Assembly: GCF_013426735.1 (NCBI RefSeq)
Contig: NZ_AP023272.1
Coordinates: 1-64,000, forward strand
DNA from: Agrobacterium vitis
GTDB taxonomy: Bacteria; Pseudomonadota; Alphaproteobacteria; Rhizobiales; Rhizobiaceae
DNA length: 64,000 nucleotides
Direction of reading: 5' to 3'
Part shown: piece after piece, positions 57,097 through 64,000 of the stretch
Layout of the letters: each line of letters starts with the position of its first letter
Numbering within the stretch: position 1 is the first letter of the stretch
Program-made: the position numbers and the translations under genes
Notes under the pieces: model-generated
Told to the model about the DNA's origin: nothing
The model's input: only the letters and a program-made list of their open reading frames with translations
Databases searched by the model: none

Positions 57097-57186
57097 CGTC
57101 CGCTTCGTCTTTTCTCTTCCATACGCCCCTCAAATCCTGATGTCCAATATATGGATAAGCCACTCTCCATATGTTAAAGCTATGGC

Positions 57187-58116
57187 ATGATTGAACTGCG
57201 CCATCTCCGCTATGCCGTGACCGTCGCCGAAGAGGGCCATCTGACCCGGGCGGCGGAGCGACTTGGTCTGCAACAGCCGCCACTCAGCCAACAGATCAAA
57301 GCTCTCGAAACATTGGTCGGGGTGACGCTGTTTATCCGCCAGCCCCGCGGCATGGCGTTGACCGAGGCGGGGGTGGCGTTTATCGCCCGCGCCCGACAGA
57401 TCCTTGCCGATGTGGATATGGCCGTTGAGGCCGCACAACGGGCGGCGCGCGGCGAAATCGGCGAGCTTGCCATCGGCTTTACCACCTCGGCAGTCTTTCA
57501 TCCGCTGGTGCCCAGCATCGTGCGGGCCATGCGGCTCTCCTCGCCGTCGCTGAAACTGCGGTTGGACGAAGGCTCTACGACGGAACTTCTGGGTGAATTG
57601 TCCGCCGGCAGGCTTGATGCGGCCTTCATCCGCGCCACCGCCGGTGCTTTGCCAGGATCGGGGCCAACGCTCAGCATAGAGACCGTCGATATTGAAGACA
57701 TGGTGCTGGCTTTGCCTGACACCCATCCTTTGGCCCTGCACAGTCAAAACCGTGACAGCGATACCGTCGCGCTTGCCGCGCTGGCCGCAGAAACTTTTGT
57801 TCTCTATCGCCGTCCCCTGGCGCAAGGACTGTATGACCGGATCATCGCCGCCTGTCAGGCCGCCGGTTTCAGTCCGAATGTCGCACAGGAGGCACCGAAA
57901 CTGGTCTCCACCCTCAGCCTGGTGGCGGCGGGCCTTGGCCTGTCGATCATTCCGCAGTCCATGGCACGGCTGGAAACCTCCGGCGTCGCCTATCGTCGTT
58001 TTGCGCCCGGCTCCGGCCTCGATGCACCCCTTTCGCTTGCCTATCGCCGCGATTCCTATCGTGGTGCGCTGAAGACCTTCGTTGAGGAAGTGAGGCAGCA
58101 AGTCAGCACACCATGA
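57187..58116 (+). CDS. LysR-family transcriptional regulator next to the chrA pair
   Basis: 309 residues; HTH at 1-60 (IELRHLRYAVTVAEEGHLTRAAERLGLQQPPLSQQIKALE), effector domain at ~90-300 with IGFTTSAVFHPLVPSIVRAM. Similar to the BenM/CatM-like and other LTTRs by length, but no ligand can be assigned. Divergent orientation with a 90-base gap suggests that it controls the transporter pair. The downstream palindromic element likely ends its transcript. Confidence 0.94.
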   Translation: MIELRHLRYAVTVAEEGHLTRAAERLGLQQPPLSQQIKALETLVGVTLFIRQPRGMALTEAGVAFIARARQILADVDMAVEAAQRAARGEIGELAIGFTTSAVFHPLVPSIVRAMRLSSPSLKLRLDEGSTTELLGELSAGRLDAAFIRATAGALPGSGPTLSIETVDIEDMVLALPDTHPLALHSQNRDSDTVALAALAAETFVLYRRPLAQGLYDRIIAACQAAGFSPNVAQEAPKLVSTLSLVAAGLGLSIIPQSMARLETSGVAYRRFAPGSGLDAPLSLAYRRDSYRGALKTFVEEVRQQVSTP

Positions 58117-58160
58117 TGCCGCAGCCCTATTGGCATCCAGGGCAAACGTAGAGTTTGTCA

Positions 58161-58255
58161 GGGAAAAGTGGAATCCGGTTTTCCCAAAAAGACAAACGAA
58201 AACAAGAGAATCTAGAGTCTGTCTGGTTCAATCTGAACCCGACAGACTCTAGATT
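58161..58255. repeat. Long palindromic repeat between LysR and amidotransferase genes
   Basis: Nearly perfect palindrome at 58209-58255: AATCTAGAGTCTGTC, a T/C mismatch, GGTTCA, ATC loop, then TGAACC and GACAGACTCTAGATT. Upstream GGGAAAA (58161-58167) pairs with TTTTCCC (58179-58185). The right arm contains the amidotransferase stop codon. It resembles abundant Rhizobiales repeats and may end both converging transcripts. Confidence 0.85.
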
Positions 58256-59069
58256 AGCCAGCCATTTCCGTCACCCGAGCAGGCGCGTTGCCGATTTCCG
58301 GCTCAAAACCCATGACGTTCAGACCGGCATCATTGAGGATCACGGCGCTGCCCGGCGGGATCTCTACCCAGGTTTCCGTGTCATCGTTGAGCGGTTCGGA
58401 CACCAGGCAATGCCCGCCCTTGCTCCCCATCGGCCCGGCATACAGCGTCGGGGCAAAGGCGTCGGTGGAATAGCGCACCGCATACAGCGCCTCGCCATCA
58501 GAGAAGGCGGCGGTGAAACGCACCCGGGTCGTGCCAATGATCTCTGCGCTCAGCCTTTCGGCAAAACCGATGGCCTCGGCCATCGCCGCAATCGGGCGAT
58601 GTTTCATGCCGAATTGCATGGCTAGCAGGAACAACAACTCAGAATCCGTCGAGCCGGTGCGGGCGTTGAAATATTCGTCGTCCAGCATGCTTTCCATGGC
58701 GCGGCGGATACGGTCGAAATGATCGATCTGGCCGTTATGCATGAAAGACCAGTTACCATACACAAACGGGTGGCAATTGTCGCGCCGGGTGGCACCATGG
58801 GTTGCGGCGCGCACATGCGCCAGAAACAGCGGCGAGCGGATCTGCCGAGCAATGCTTTTCAGGTTACAGTCCGACCAGGCAGGCAGAACATCGCGAAACC
58901 GGCCTGGCTCCGGCCGGTCGCCATACCAGGCAAGGCCAAAACCGTCCGCGTTGGTGGATGTCTTGGCGCGGGTGGCGCAGACGGATTGCTCGATCAGCGA
59001 ATGGGCGGGTGACGATACCAACTCCTCGATAAAGAGCGGTTCTCCCCGATAGGCTGCCCAACGACACAT
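58254..59069 (-). CDS. Class II glutamine amidotransferase (YafJ/EgtC-like)
   Basis: 271-residue N-terminal nucleophile amidotransferase. The start was set at MCRWAAYRGEP because catalytic Cys must follow Met; a 9-base longer ATG is possible but would bury it. GFGLAWYGDRPEPG, HVRAATHGATRRDNCHPF and WSFMHNGQIDHFDRIRR are GATase II ligands and oxyanion features. No synthase partner domain or gene is adjacent. EgtC-type deamidation of ergothioneine intermediates is one possibility, but egtB/D are not in view. Confidence 0.92.
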   Translation of the reverse strand: MCRWAAYRGEPLFIEELVSSPAHSLIEQSVCATRAKTSTNADGFGLAWYGDRPEPGRFRDVLPAWSDCNLKSIARQIRSPLFLAHVRAATHGATRRDNCHPFVYGNWSFMHNGQIDHFDRIRRAMESMLDDEYFNARTGSTDSELLFLLAMQFGMKHRPIAAMAEAIGFAERLSAEIIGTTRVRFTAAFSDGEALYAVRYSTDAFAPTLYAGPMGSKGGHCLVSEPLNDDTETWVEIPPGSAVILNDAGLNVMGFEPEIGNAPARVTEMAG

Positions 59070-59350
59070 GGCATTCATGCTCCGGCAAGACCGGTCCTCA
59101 TTTGTCCCGGCAAAGCCAATCTTGAAGGAAGGTGTATAATGAAGCGTAAAGCTCGGCTTTCTTCATGTCAGATTCGTGACGAAAGCAGTAATCACATTTT
59201 GCAGTGCGGCATTGTGTTTTGTGAAGATCGGAGGTGTTTCCGTGAAGAACCGCTTCTGTGAACACTGCGTTGCGCTTGATGCCCTTCGCCTGCGTTTGAA
59301 AAGCCTTATATTGGCTGCAAATCATATTCCGCTCGAAAGGAGCCAGACCG

Positions 59351-60262
59351 ATGTCCATTCGCCCCGTCAAACATGAAAGCCGCGCCACGCCCACCATGGA
59401 AGGTGCCGGTGTCAAGCTGCACCGCGTCTTCGGCTTTGGCGATCCCTCGATGACTGATCCGTTCCTGATGATGGACGATTTTCGCAATGATGATCCGCAG
59501 GATTATATCCGTGGCTTTCCCTGGCATCCGCATCGCGGCATTGAAACCATTACCTATGTTCTGGCCGGAACGGTGGACCATGGCGACAGCCTCGGCAATC
59601 AGGGCCAGCTAGGCGCCGGTGATCTTCAGTGGATGACGGCAGGTAGCGGCATCATGCATCAGGAAATGCCGAAGGGCGATTTTTCCGGCAAGATGCACGG
59701 ATTCCAGCTCTGGGCCAACCTGCCCTCCTCGCTGAAGATGACCGCACCGCGCTATCAGGACATCAAATCCGCCGACATTCCTGTCGTGGTCGATGATGAC
59801 GGTACGGCGGTGCGGGTGATCAGCGGCGATTTCTGGGGCAAATCCGGCCCGGTCGATGGCATTGCCGCAGAGCCTGTTTATCTCGATATCTCCGTTCCAC
59901 CCGGCAAGACCAAGCGTTTTCCTGTCGATACCTATCGTTCGGCCTTTGCCTATATTTTCGCGGGCTCCGGCTCGTTCCGCGATGCCTCCAAGCCGTTCGG
60001 TGTCAAAGTCGAGAAAGAATTTCAGGGCGAAGAACTGAATATCCGCGACCTCTCGGGCAACCGCACGCTGGTGGTCTTTGATACCGGCGATGAAATCACC
60101 GTTCAGGCTGGCGAAAAGGGTATCCGCTTCCTGCTGGTGACCGGCAAGCCGATCAAGGAGCCAGTGGCCTGGCATGGACCGATCGTCATGAACAGCCGGG
60201 CAGAACTGATGGAGGCCATGCGCGAATTGAAGAACGGCACCTTCATCAAGGCCGATCATTGA
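59351..60262 (+). CDS. Pirin family protein
   Basis: 303-residue bicupin. Metal ligands of the N-terminal cupin appear in WHPHRGIETITYVLAG and SGIMHQEMPKG; the C-terminal cupin lies at ~170-285. Pirins can be quercetinases or regulators that bind iron; physiological role here is unknown. The AAAGGAG 9 bases before the ATG is strong. A 281-base gap precedes it, holding no gene I can support. Confidence 0.93.
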   Translation: MSIRPVKHESRATPTMEGAGVKLHRVFGFGDPSMTDPFLMMDDFRNDDPQDYIRGFPWHPHRGIETITYVLAGTVDHGDSLGNQGQLGAGDLQWMTAGSGIMHQEMPKGDFSGKMHGFQLWANLPSSLKMTAPRYQDIKSADIPVVVDDDGTAVRVISGDFWGKSGPVDGIAAEPVYLDISVPPGKTKRFPVDTYRSAFAYIFAGSGSFRDASKPFGVKVEKEFQGEELNIRDLSGNRTLVVFDTGDEITVQAGEKGIRFLLVTGKPIKEPVAWHGPIVMNSRAELMEAMRELKNGTFIKADH

Positions 60263-60384
60263 TCACTGCGTATTGACGAAATAGTGATAATAGGACGCGG
60301 TGGGTGGGCCGCGTCTTTCAGTTCGATGTCAGGTTCAGCTTTTACAGGGTGGATGGTTATTTGATCCGATCCCTGTGTGAGCCC

Positions 60385-60960
60385 ATGTCCATCCTGCTGG
60401 CGAAAGCCATCCGCTATACCACCCTTGCCTGCCTGACCGGTCTGCTGTCCTGTGGCGCTTATCTTGGCTATCTCCGGCTGTCGGGCAATTTCCACGAGGT
60501 CATTCCAGGCGAGTTCTACCGCTCCGCCCAACCGAGCGCCGCCGATATCAAGGATTATGCCGGGCGCTACGGTATCAAGACCATCGTCAATCTGCGCGGA
60601 TCATCACCCTCGCCCTGGTATGCGCAGGAAGTCGCAACCGCCCGGGAACTTGGTATCGACCACATCGATTTTCGCATGTCGGCTGCCAAGGGCCTGACCA
60701 TCGACAAGGCTGAGCAACTGGTCGCTCTGCTGAAGTCCGCACCAAAGCCCATCCTTATCCATTGCGAGGGCGGTGCAGACCGCAGCGGTCTCGCCTCCGT
60801 GCTCTATCTGCAACAGATCGCCGGCGTGCAGGAGGACACAGCAGAGCAACAACTCTGGCCGGTGATCTATGGCCATGTTGGCATCCCCTATGTCACCAAG
60901 GCCTATGCCATGGACCGCAGTTGGCTGGATTTTGAAAAGGCCATGGGGATCGAAAGCTGA
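60385..60960 (+). CDS. Membrane-anchored dual-specificity/tyrosine phosphatase-like protein
   Basis: 191 residues. An N-terminal hydrophobic helix (TTLACLTGLLSCGAYLGYL, ~10-28) precedes a phosphatase domain with P-loop HCEGGADRSG (C-x5-R). The upstream EFYRSAQPSAADI and TIVNLRG motifs match the DSP/PTP-like family in alphaproteobacterial periplasmic proteins. The catalytic Asp is probably in IDHIDFRMSA. The start was set at MSILLAK because an upstream in-frame ATG would put charged residues first. Substrate unknown (phosphoprotein, phosphoinositide or other). Confidence 0.87.
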   Translation: MSILLAKAIRYTTLACLTGLLSCGAYLGYLRLSGNFHEVIPGEFYRSAQPSAADIKDYAGRYGIKTIVNLRGSSPSPWYAQEVATARELGIDHIDFRMSAAKGLTIDKAEQLVALLKSAPKPILIHCEGGADRSGLASVLYLQQIAGVQEDTAEQQLWPVIYGHVGIPYVTKAYAMDRSWLDFEKAMGIES

Positions 60961-61008
60961 GCCTAATGCATTATAGTCCCCTAGAATGCATCGAGGGAGG
61001 CTCAGAAC

Positions 61009-61413
61009 ATGCAGATTGATGGACAGTGCCATTGTGGCAATGTGACCTATCGTGCCGAAATCGACCCTGAGAATGTCGGCATTTGCCATTGCACCGATTG
61101 CCAACGCCTGACAGGTTCACCATTCCGGGTCACGGTTTCAACCCCGCGCGACAAGCTGCATCTAACGGGAAGTCCACCGAAATCCTATGTGAAATACGGC
61201 GACAACGGTCGCGTGCGCCATCAGTTCTTCTGCCCGGACTGCGGCGCGCCGGTACTGACGACTGGCGAGGGCATGGATGCCGATACCTGGGGTGTCCGCT
61301 GGGGTAGCATCAACCAACGGGAAGCCCTGCTGCCAAAACATCAAAGCTGGCGCCGGTCCTCCGTCCTCTGGCTCGACAGCATCGGCGCCCTCCCAGGGTC
61401 AGAGACGGAATAA
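61009..61413 (+). CDS. GFA-family (CENP-V/Gfa-like) zinc protein
   Basis: 134-residue protein of the Gfa fold. Zinc ligands lie in GQCHCGNVTY, GICHCTDCQRLTGSPFR and FFCPDCGAPVL. The family is named for a glutathione-formaldehyde activity that is disputed; most members have no proven function. RBS GGGAGG precedes the ATG. It is convergent with thiD by 11 bases. Confidence 0.92.
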   Translation: MQIDGQCHCGNVTYRAEIDPENVGICHCTDCQRLTGSPFRVTVSTPRDKLHLTGSPPKSYVKYGDNGRVRHQFFCPDCGAPVLTTGEGMDADTWGVRWGSINQREALLPKHQSWRRSSVLWLDSIGALPGSETE

Positions 61414-61424
61414 CATTCTGTCGG

Positions 61425-62297
61425 CTACTTCGGCCATGTCTGGTAAAAATGATGAACAGGTCCGTGGCCGGAACCAACAGTCAGTTGCCCTGCCGACCGA
61501 ACAGCGCCAGCCAGCCAGGCCTTTGCCACCGTGACCGCTTTTGCCAAAGCATCGTCTTTTCCACTGTCCTTCGTCCCATGGTCCATGGCTTTGGCAAGTT
61601 CGGCGGCAATCGCGCTGGACAGCGAGCAACCGGTACCATGAGTGTTGGAGGTGGCAATCCTTTTGCCTTCCAGCCACAGGGTCAGCGTTGGCGTGACCAG
61701 CAGATCGGGGCTCTCGTTACCGGGCAAATGCCCACCCTTCAGAAGCACCGCCTTGGCACCCAGTCCCAATAAGGCCCTGGCCTGTGCCTCCATGCCGTCG
61801 CGGTCCACGGCCTCGGCCACACGCAGAAGTGCGGCAGCCTCCGGCAGGTTGGGGGTAATCAGGCGGACCCGCGGCAAGAGCTGGCCGACCAGCGCACCGA
61901 TCGCCTTCTCATCCAGCAATGCGGCGCCGCCCTTGGCAACCATGACCGGATCAAGGATAACCGGCACTGCCGGATGGCTTGAAAGCACACCAGCCACCGC
62001 GCCGACGATATCGGCATTGGCCAGCATGCCGATTTTCACCGCATCGACCCGGATATCGGCAAAAACCGTCTCAACCTGTCTTGCGACGAACATGGGATCC
62101 AGCGATTCGATAGCCGTCACCCCTTGGGTATTCTGGGCCGTCAGCGCCGTCAGCGTCGCCATGCCATAGACACCCAAAGCCGAAAATACCTTCAGGTCCG
62201 CCTGAATACCCGCTCCGCCAGACGGATCGGAACCGGCAATCGACAAGACATTGGCGATGCGAGGCAGAGGCGTTTCATCGTTTGTTTGAACGGTCAT
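61425..62297 (-). CDS. thiD: Hydroxymethylpyrimidine/phosphomethylpyrimidine kinase ThiD
   Basis: Phosphorylates HMP and HMP-P in thiamine synthesis. 290 residues from MTVQTNDE, preceded by GAGGAC. Ribokinase-fold signatures: VLSIAGSDPSGGAGIQADLK and the catalytic KGGHL with TSNTHGTGCSLSSAIAAELA. No TPP riboswitch was recognised in the 210 bases upstream. thiC, thiE and thiG are not in this window, so it may work in salvage. Divergent from otsB. Confidence 0.97.
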   Translation of the reverse strand: MTVQTNDETPLPRIANVLSIAGSDPSGGAGIQADLKVFSALGVYGMATLTALTAQNTQGVTAIESLDPMFVARQVETVFADIRVDAVKIGMLANADIVGAVAGVLSSHPAVPVILDPVMVAKGGAALLDEKAIGALVGQLLPRVRLITPNLPEAAALLRVAEAVDRDGMEAQARALLGLGAKAVLLKGGHLPGNESPDLLVTPTLTLWLEGKRIATSNTHGTGCSLSSAIAAELAKAMDHGTKDSGKDDALAKAVTVAKAWLAGAVRSAGQLTVGSGHGPVHHFYQTWPK

Positions 62298-62508
62298 GAT
62301 CGTCCTCGTCGAAGTCAATAGTCTCCAACACCTCGGCTCCTTTTGATGGAAAAGGTGGGCGGCGGGGCAGATCTATCGCAGTTTTCCATGCTCCTGTCAC
62401 GGTCCCGCCCATTATGCTGCATTGCGCAATTAACTGCATTTTTCGGGAACCAAACTGGACACCCGTCGTTATCTCGGCGTCAAGAGGTCGTGTGAAACGA
62501 GGCGGGAT

Positions 62509-63315
62509 ATGGAAAACCAGCAATCGGCAATCAAGCGATCGCCAGCGCGAACCGAACAAAAAGACGCAGCAGCGCTGCTGTTTGATCTTCTTCAGGCCGA
62601 GCCTCACCGCTACGCATTGTTTCTCGATATTGATGGTACCTTGCTGGATCTTGCCGAGAGCCCGGATGGTATCCGTGTGCCGGTTGGTCTGGCAGACGAT
62701 CTGGAAGTGCTTTCATCACGCATGGGCGGGGCGCTTGCGCTGGTAACGGGGCGGGCCTTGGCCTATGCCGACCGGCTGTTTGCGCCAAAGCATTTCCCGA
62801 TTGCCGGATTGCACGGAACCGAGCGGCGAACGGTTGAAGGCACCGTCATCCGCAGTGAGCCGAGCCCGGCTTTTCTGGCTGTCAAGGAAGAGCTTCCGAA
62901 GCTCGAACAGGCATGGCCGGGCGTGTTGGTTGAGGACAAGGGTGCCGCCATCGCCGTTCACTATCGCCAGGCGCCCGCCTACGCCGACGTGGTGGAGAAA
63001 GCCATGGCGGATGCCTTTCAGGCGGCAGGTCCCGGCTATGAGCTGCAACGCGGCAAGATGGTCGTTGAAATCCGTCCTGACAGCGCCGACAAAGGCCGGG
63101 CCTTGCAGTCCTATCTGGCCGAGCCGCCCTTCACCGACCGCGTTGCCATCGCCATTGGTGACGACGTGACCGACGAGGCGATGTTTGAATGCGTCAACCG
63201 TTTGGGCGGGCTGTCGATCCGCGTTGGCGATCTCGAAGGAAGCGTGGCCAGCCAGTCTCTGGCGAGCCCGCAACTCCTGCGTGACACACTCGCCAAATTG
63301 GCCCGCCAAAGCTGA
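62509..63315 (+). CDS. otsB: Trehalose-6-phosphate phosphatase OtsB
   Basis: 268-residue HAD phosphatase that makes trehalose from trehalose 6-phosphate. The HAD nucleophile motif LFLDIDGTLLDLAESP is at about residues 38-53, motif II LALVTGRAL follows, and the metal-binding IAIGDDVTDEAMF lies near the C-terminus. otsA follows 50 bases later, as a unit for osmotic and desiccation protection. Confidence 0.97.
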   Translation: MENQQSAIKRSPARTEQKDAAALLFDLLQAEPHRYALFLDIDGTLLDLAESPDGIRVPVGLADDLEVLSSRMGGALALVTGRALAYADRLFAPKHFPIAGLHGTERRTVEGTVIRSEPSPAFLAVKEELPKLEQAWPGVLVEDKGAAIAVHYRQAPAYADVVEKAMADAFQAAGPGYELQRGKMVVEIRPDSADKGRALQSYLAEPPFTDRVAIAIGDDVTDEAMFECVNRLGGLSIRVGDLEGSVASQSLASPQLLRDTLAKLARQS

Positions 63316-63365
63316 CGTTCAGGGGCTGACGTTCCGGGGCTGACAACGATAAGAAGGATAATGAT

Positions 63366-64000
63366 ATGAGCAGACTTGTTGTGGTTTCCAACCGTGTTCC
63401 CGTACCCGACAAGACCAATAAGGCGCCGGCGGGAGGTTTGGCCGTCGCGTTGCGGGCTGCCCTTGAGGACAAGGGCGGCATCTGGATGGGCTGGTCAGGC
63501 GTTTCCAGCGGCGAGGAAGAAGCCGGTGAGCTTGCGATGATCGAGGATGGCAAGATCACTTACGCGCTGACGGATCTAACCGACCGCGATGTCGATGAAT
63601 ATTATCACGGCTTTGCCAACCGCGTGTTGTGGCCAACGTTTCACTACCGCCTCGACCTGACCGACTATGCCCGCAAGGATATGACCGGCTATTTCCGGGT
63701 TAACCGGTTTTTCGCCGAGCGGCTCGTGCCGCTGCTGAAGCCTGACGATACGATCTGGGTCCAGGATTATCACCTGATCCCGCTGGCCAAGGAATTGCGG
63801 CAGATGGGCGTGAAGAACCGGATCGGTTTCTTCCTGCACATCCCGCTGCCGCCCGCCGATGTGCTGTTTGCCATGCCGGTCTATGAAACGCTGATTGAAA
63901 GCCTGGCCCATTACGATCTGGTCGGCTTCCAGACTGATTTCGACCATGCCAATTTCGTCGGAGCCCTGGTGCGCGAAGGCATCGGCGAGGCGATCTCCGG
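63366..64000 (+). CDS. otsA: Trehalose-6-phosphate synthase OtsA, truncated by the window edge
   Basis: GT20 glycosyltransferase that joins UDP-glucose and glucose 6-phosphate. 211 codons of ~460 are visible. RLVVVSNRVPVPDK, then APAGGLAVALRAAL (donor glycine loop), IWVQDYHLIPLAKELRQM (catalytic-site motif) and FFLHIPLPP are intact. AAGGA lies ahead of the ATG. The end lies beyond the window. Confidence 0.97.
   Translation, partial: MSRLVVVSNRVPVPDKTNKAPAGGLAVALRAALEDKGGIWMGWSGVSSGEEEAGELAMIEDGKITYALTDLTDRDVDEYYHGFANRVLWPTFHYRLDLTDYARKDMTGYFRVNRFFAERLVPLLKPDDTIWVQDYHLIPLAKELRQMGVKNRIGFFLHIPLPPADVLFAMPVYETLIESLAHYDLVGFQTDFDHANFVGALVREGIGEAIS

Noticed and set aside
59098..59487. Minus-strand 129-codon frame before pirin
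   Set aside because: Most of its beginning is antisense to the pirin gene and there is no ribosome site; the Cys-rich part is not a recognised zinc finger.
1..64000. tRNA, rRNA, CRISPR array, prophage or insertion sequence
   Set aside because: No transposase or phage proteins, no regular spaced repeats and no recognisable tRNA or rRNA sequence in any gap. A covariance-model scan would be needed to exclude small RNAs.

Overview
The window is a chromosomal segment of an alphaproteobacterium of the order Hyphomicrobiales, most likely a Rhizobiaceae member near Agrobacterium, Allorhizobium or Rhizobium. This rests on a PraR-type regulator beside metK, a Fur/Mur protein without the usual Cys-X2-Cys pair, ornithine-lipid genes, a GrpE/HrcA/RNase PH block, LptCAB followed by rpoN, hpf and ptsN, and dnaA next to rpsT rather than next to dnaN. 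No rRNA, tRNA, CRISPR array, prophage or transposase was recognised. Nearly all of it is conserved core genome. The genus is an inference; I could not run searches.

Bases 1-2000 hold the 5' part of a nucleoside hydrolase gene and a small heat-shock unit (Hsp20 plus a DUF1150 protein) with a sigma-32-like promoter, a leader hairpin that pairs part of the ribosome binding site, and a strong terminator. From 2.1 to 31.7 kb almost everything is on the minus strand: trmB, metK, praR, lnt, a CorC-like CBS protein, ybeY, phoH, miaB, an OlsA/PlsC acyltransferase, fur/mur, rimI, tsaB, an Nfu protein, a stress protein, trpS, murJ, glnD, mutS, a LysR regulator, olsB, a soluble hybrid histidine kinase, lspA, two RNA methyltransferases and a LapA-like protein, then ihfB. 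Themes are tRNA/rRNA modification, envelope lipid and lipoprotein processing, nitrogen signalling and mismatch repair.

From 32.7 to 38 kb the plus strand carries lptC-lptA-lptB-rpoN-hpf-ptsN: LPS export, sigma-54, ribosome hibernation and the nitrogen PTS. grpE-hrcA converge on it. rph, a glyoxalase-fold protein, rdgB, hemW and a methyltransferase run rightward to 44 kb. An EamA transporter, dnaA, rpsT and mutM run leftward. The 0.93-kb gap upstream of dnaA has four clustered GANTC (CcrM) sites and a DnaA-box-like site.

From 49 to 64 kb: ubiE-ubiB, then three signalling genes placed immediately behind ubiB (CHASE3 histidine kinase, single-domain receiver, receiver-HWE/HisKA_2 kinase), then coaBC, a split ChrA-type transporter with a divergent LysR regulator, a class II glutamine amidotransferase, pirin, a membrane-anchored phosphatase, a GFA protein, thiD, and otsB-otsA for trehalose (otsA runs off the right edge).

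The most notable unexplained structures are intergenic: a scattered family of short palindromic repeats (12.8, 21.0, 28.2, 31.2 and 54.6 kb), a different long palindrome at 58.2 kb, the GANTC cluster before dnaA, the Hsp20 leader, and inverted repeats before metK, praR and hpf. No clearly new multi-gene system is visible; the three-gene phosphorelay at 51.6-54.6 kb and the small gene divergent from a LysR regulator at 25.1 kb are the best candidates for new biology.
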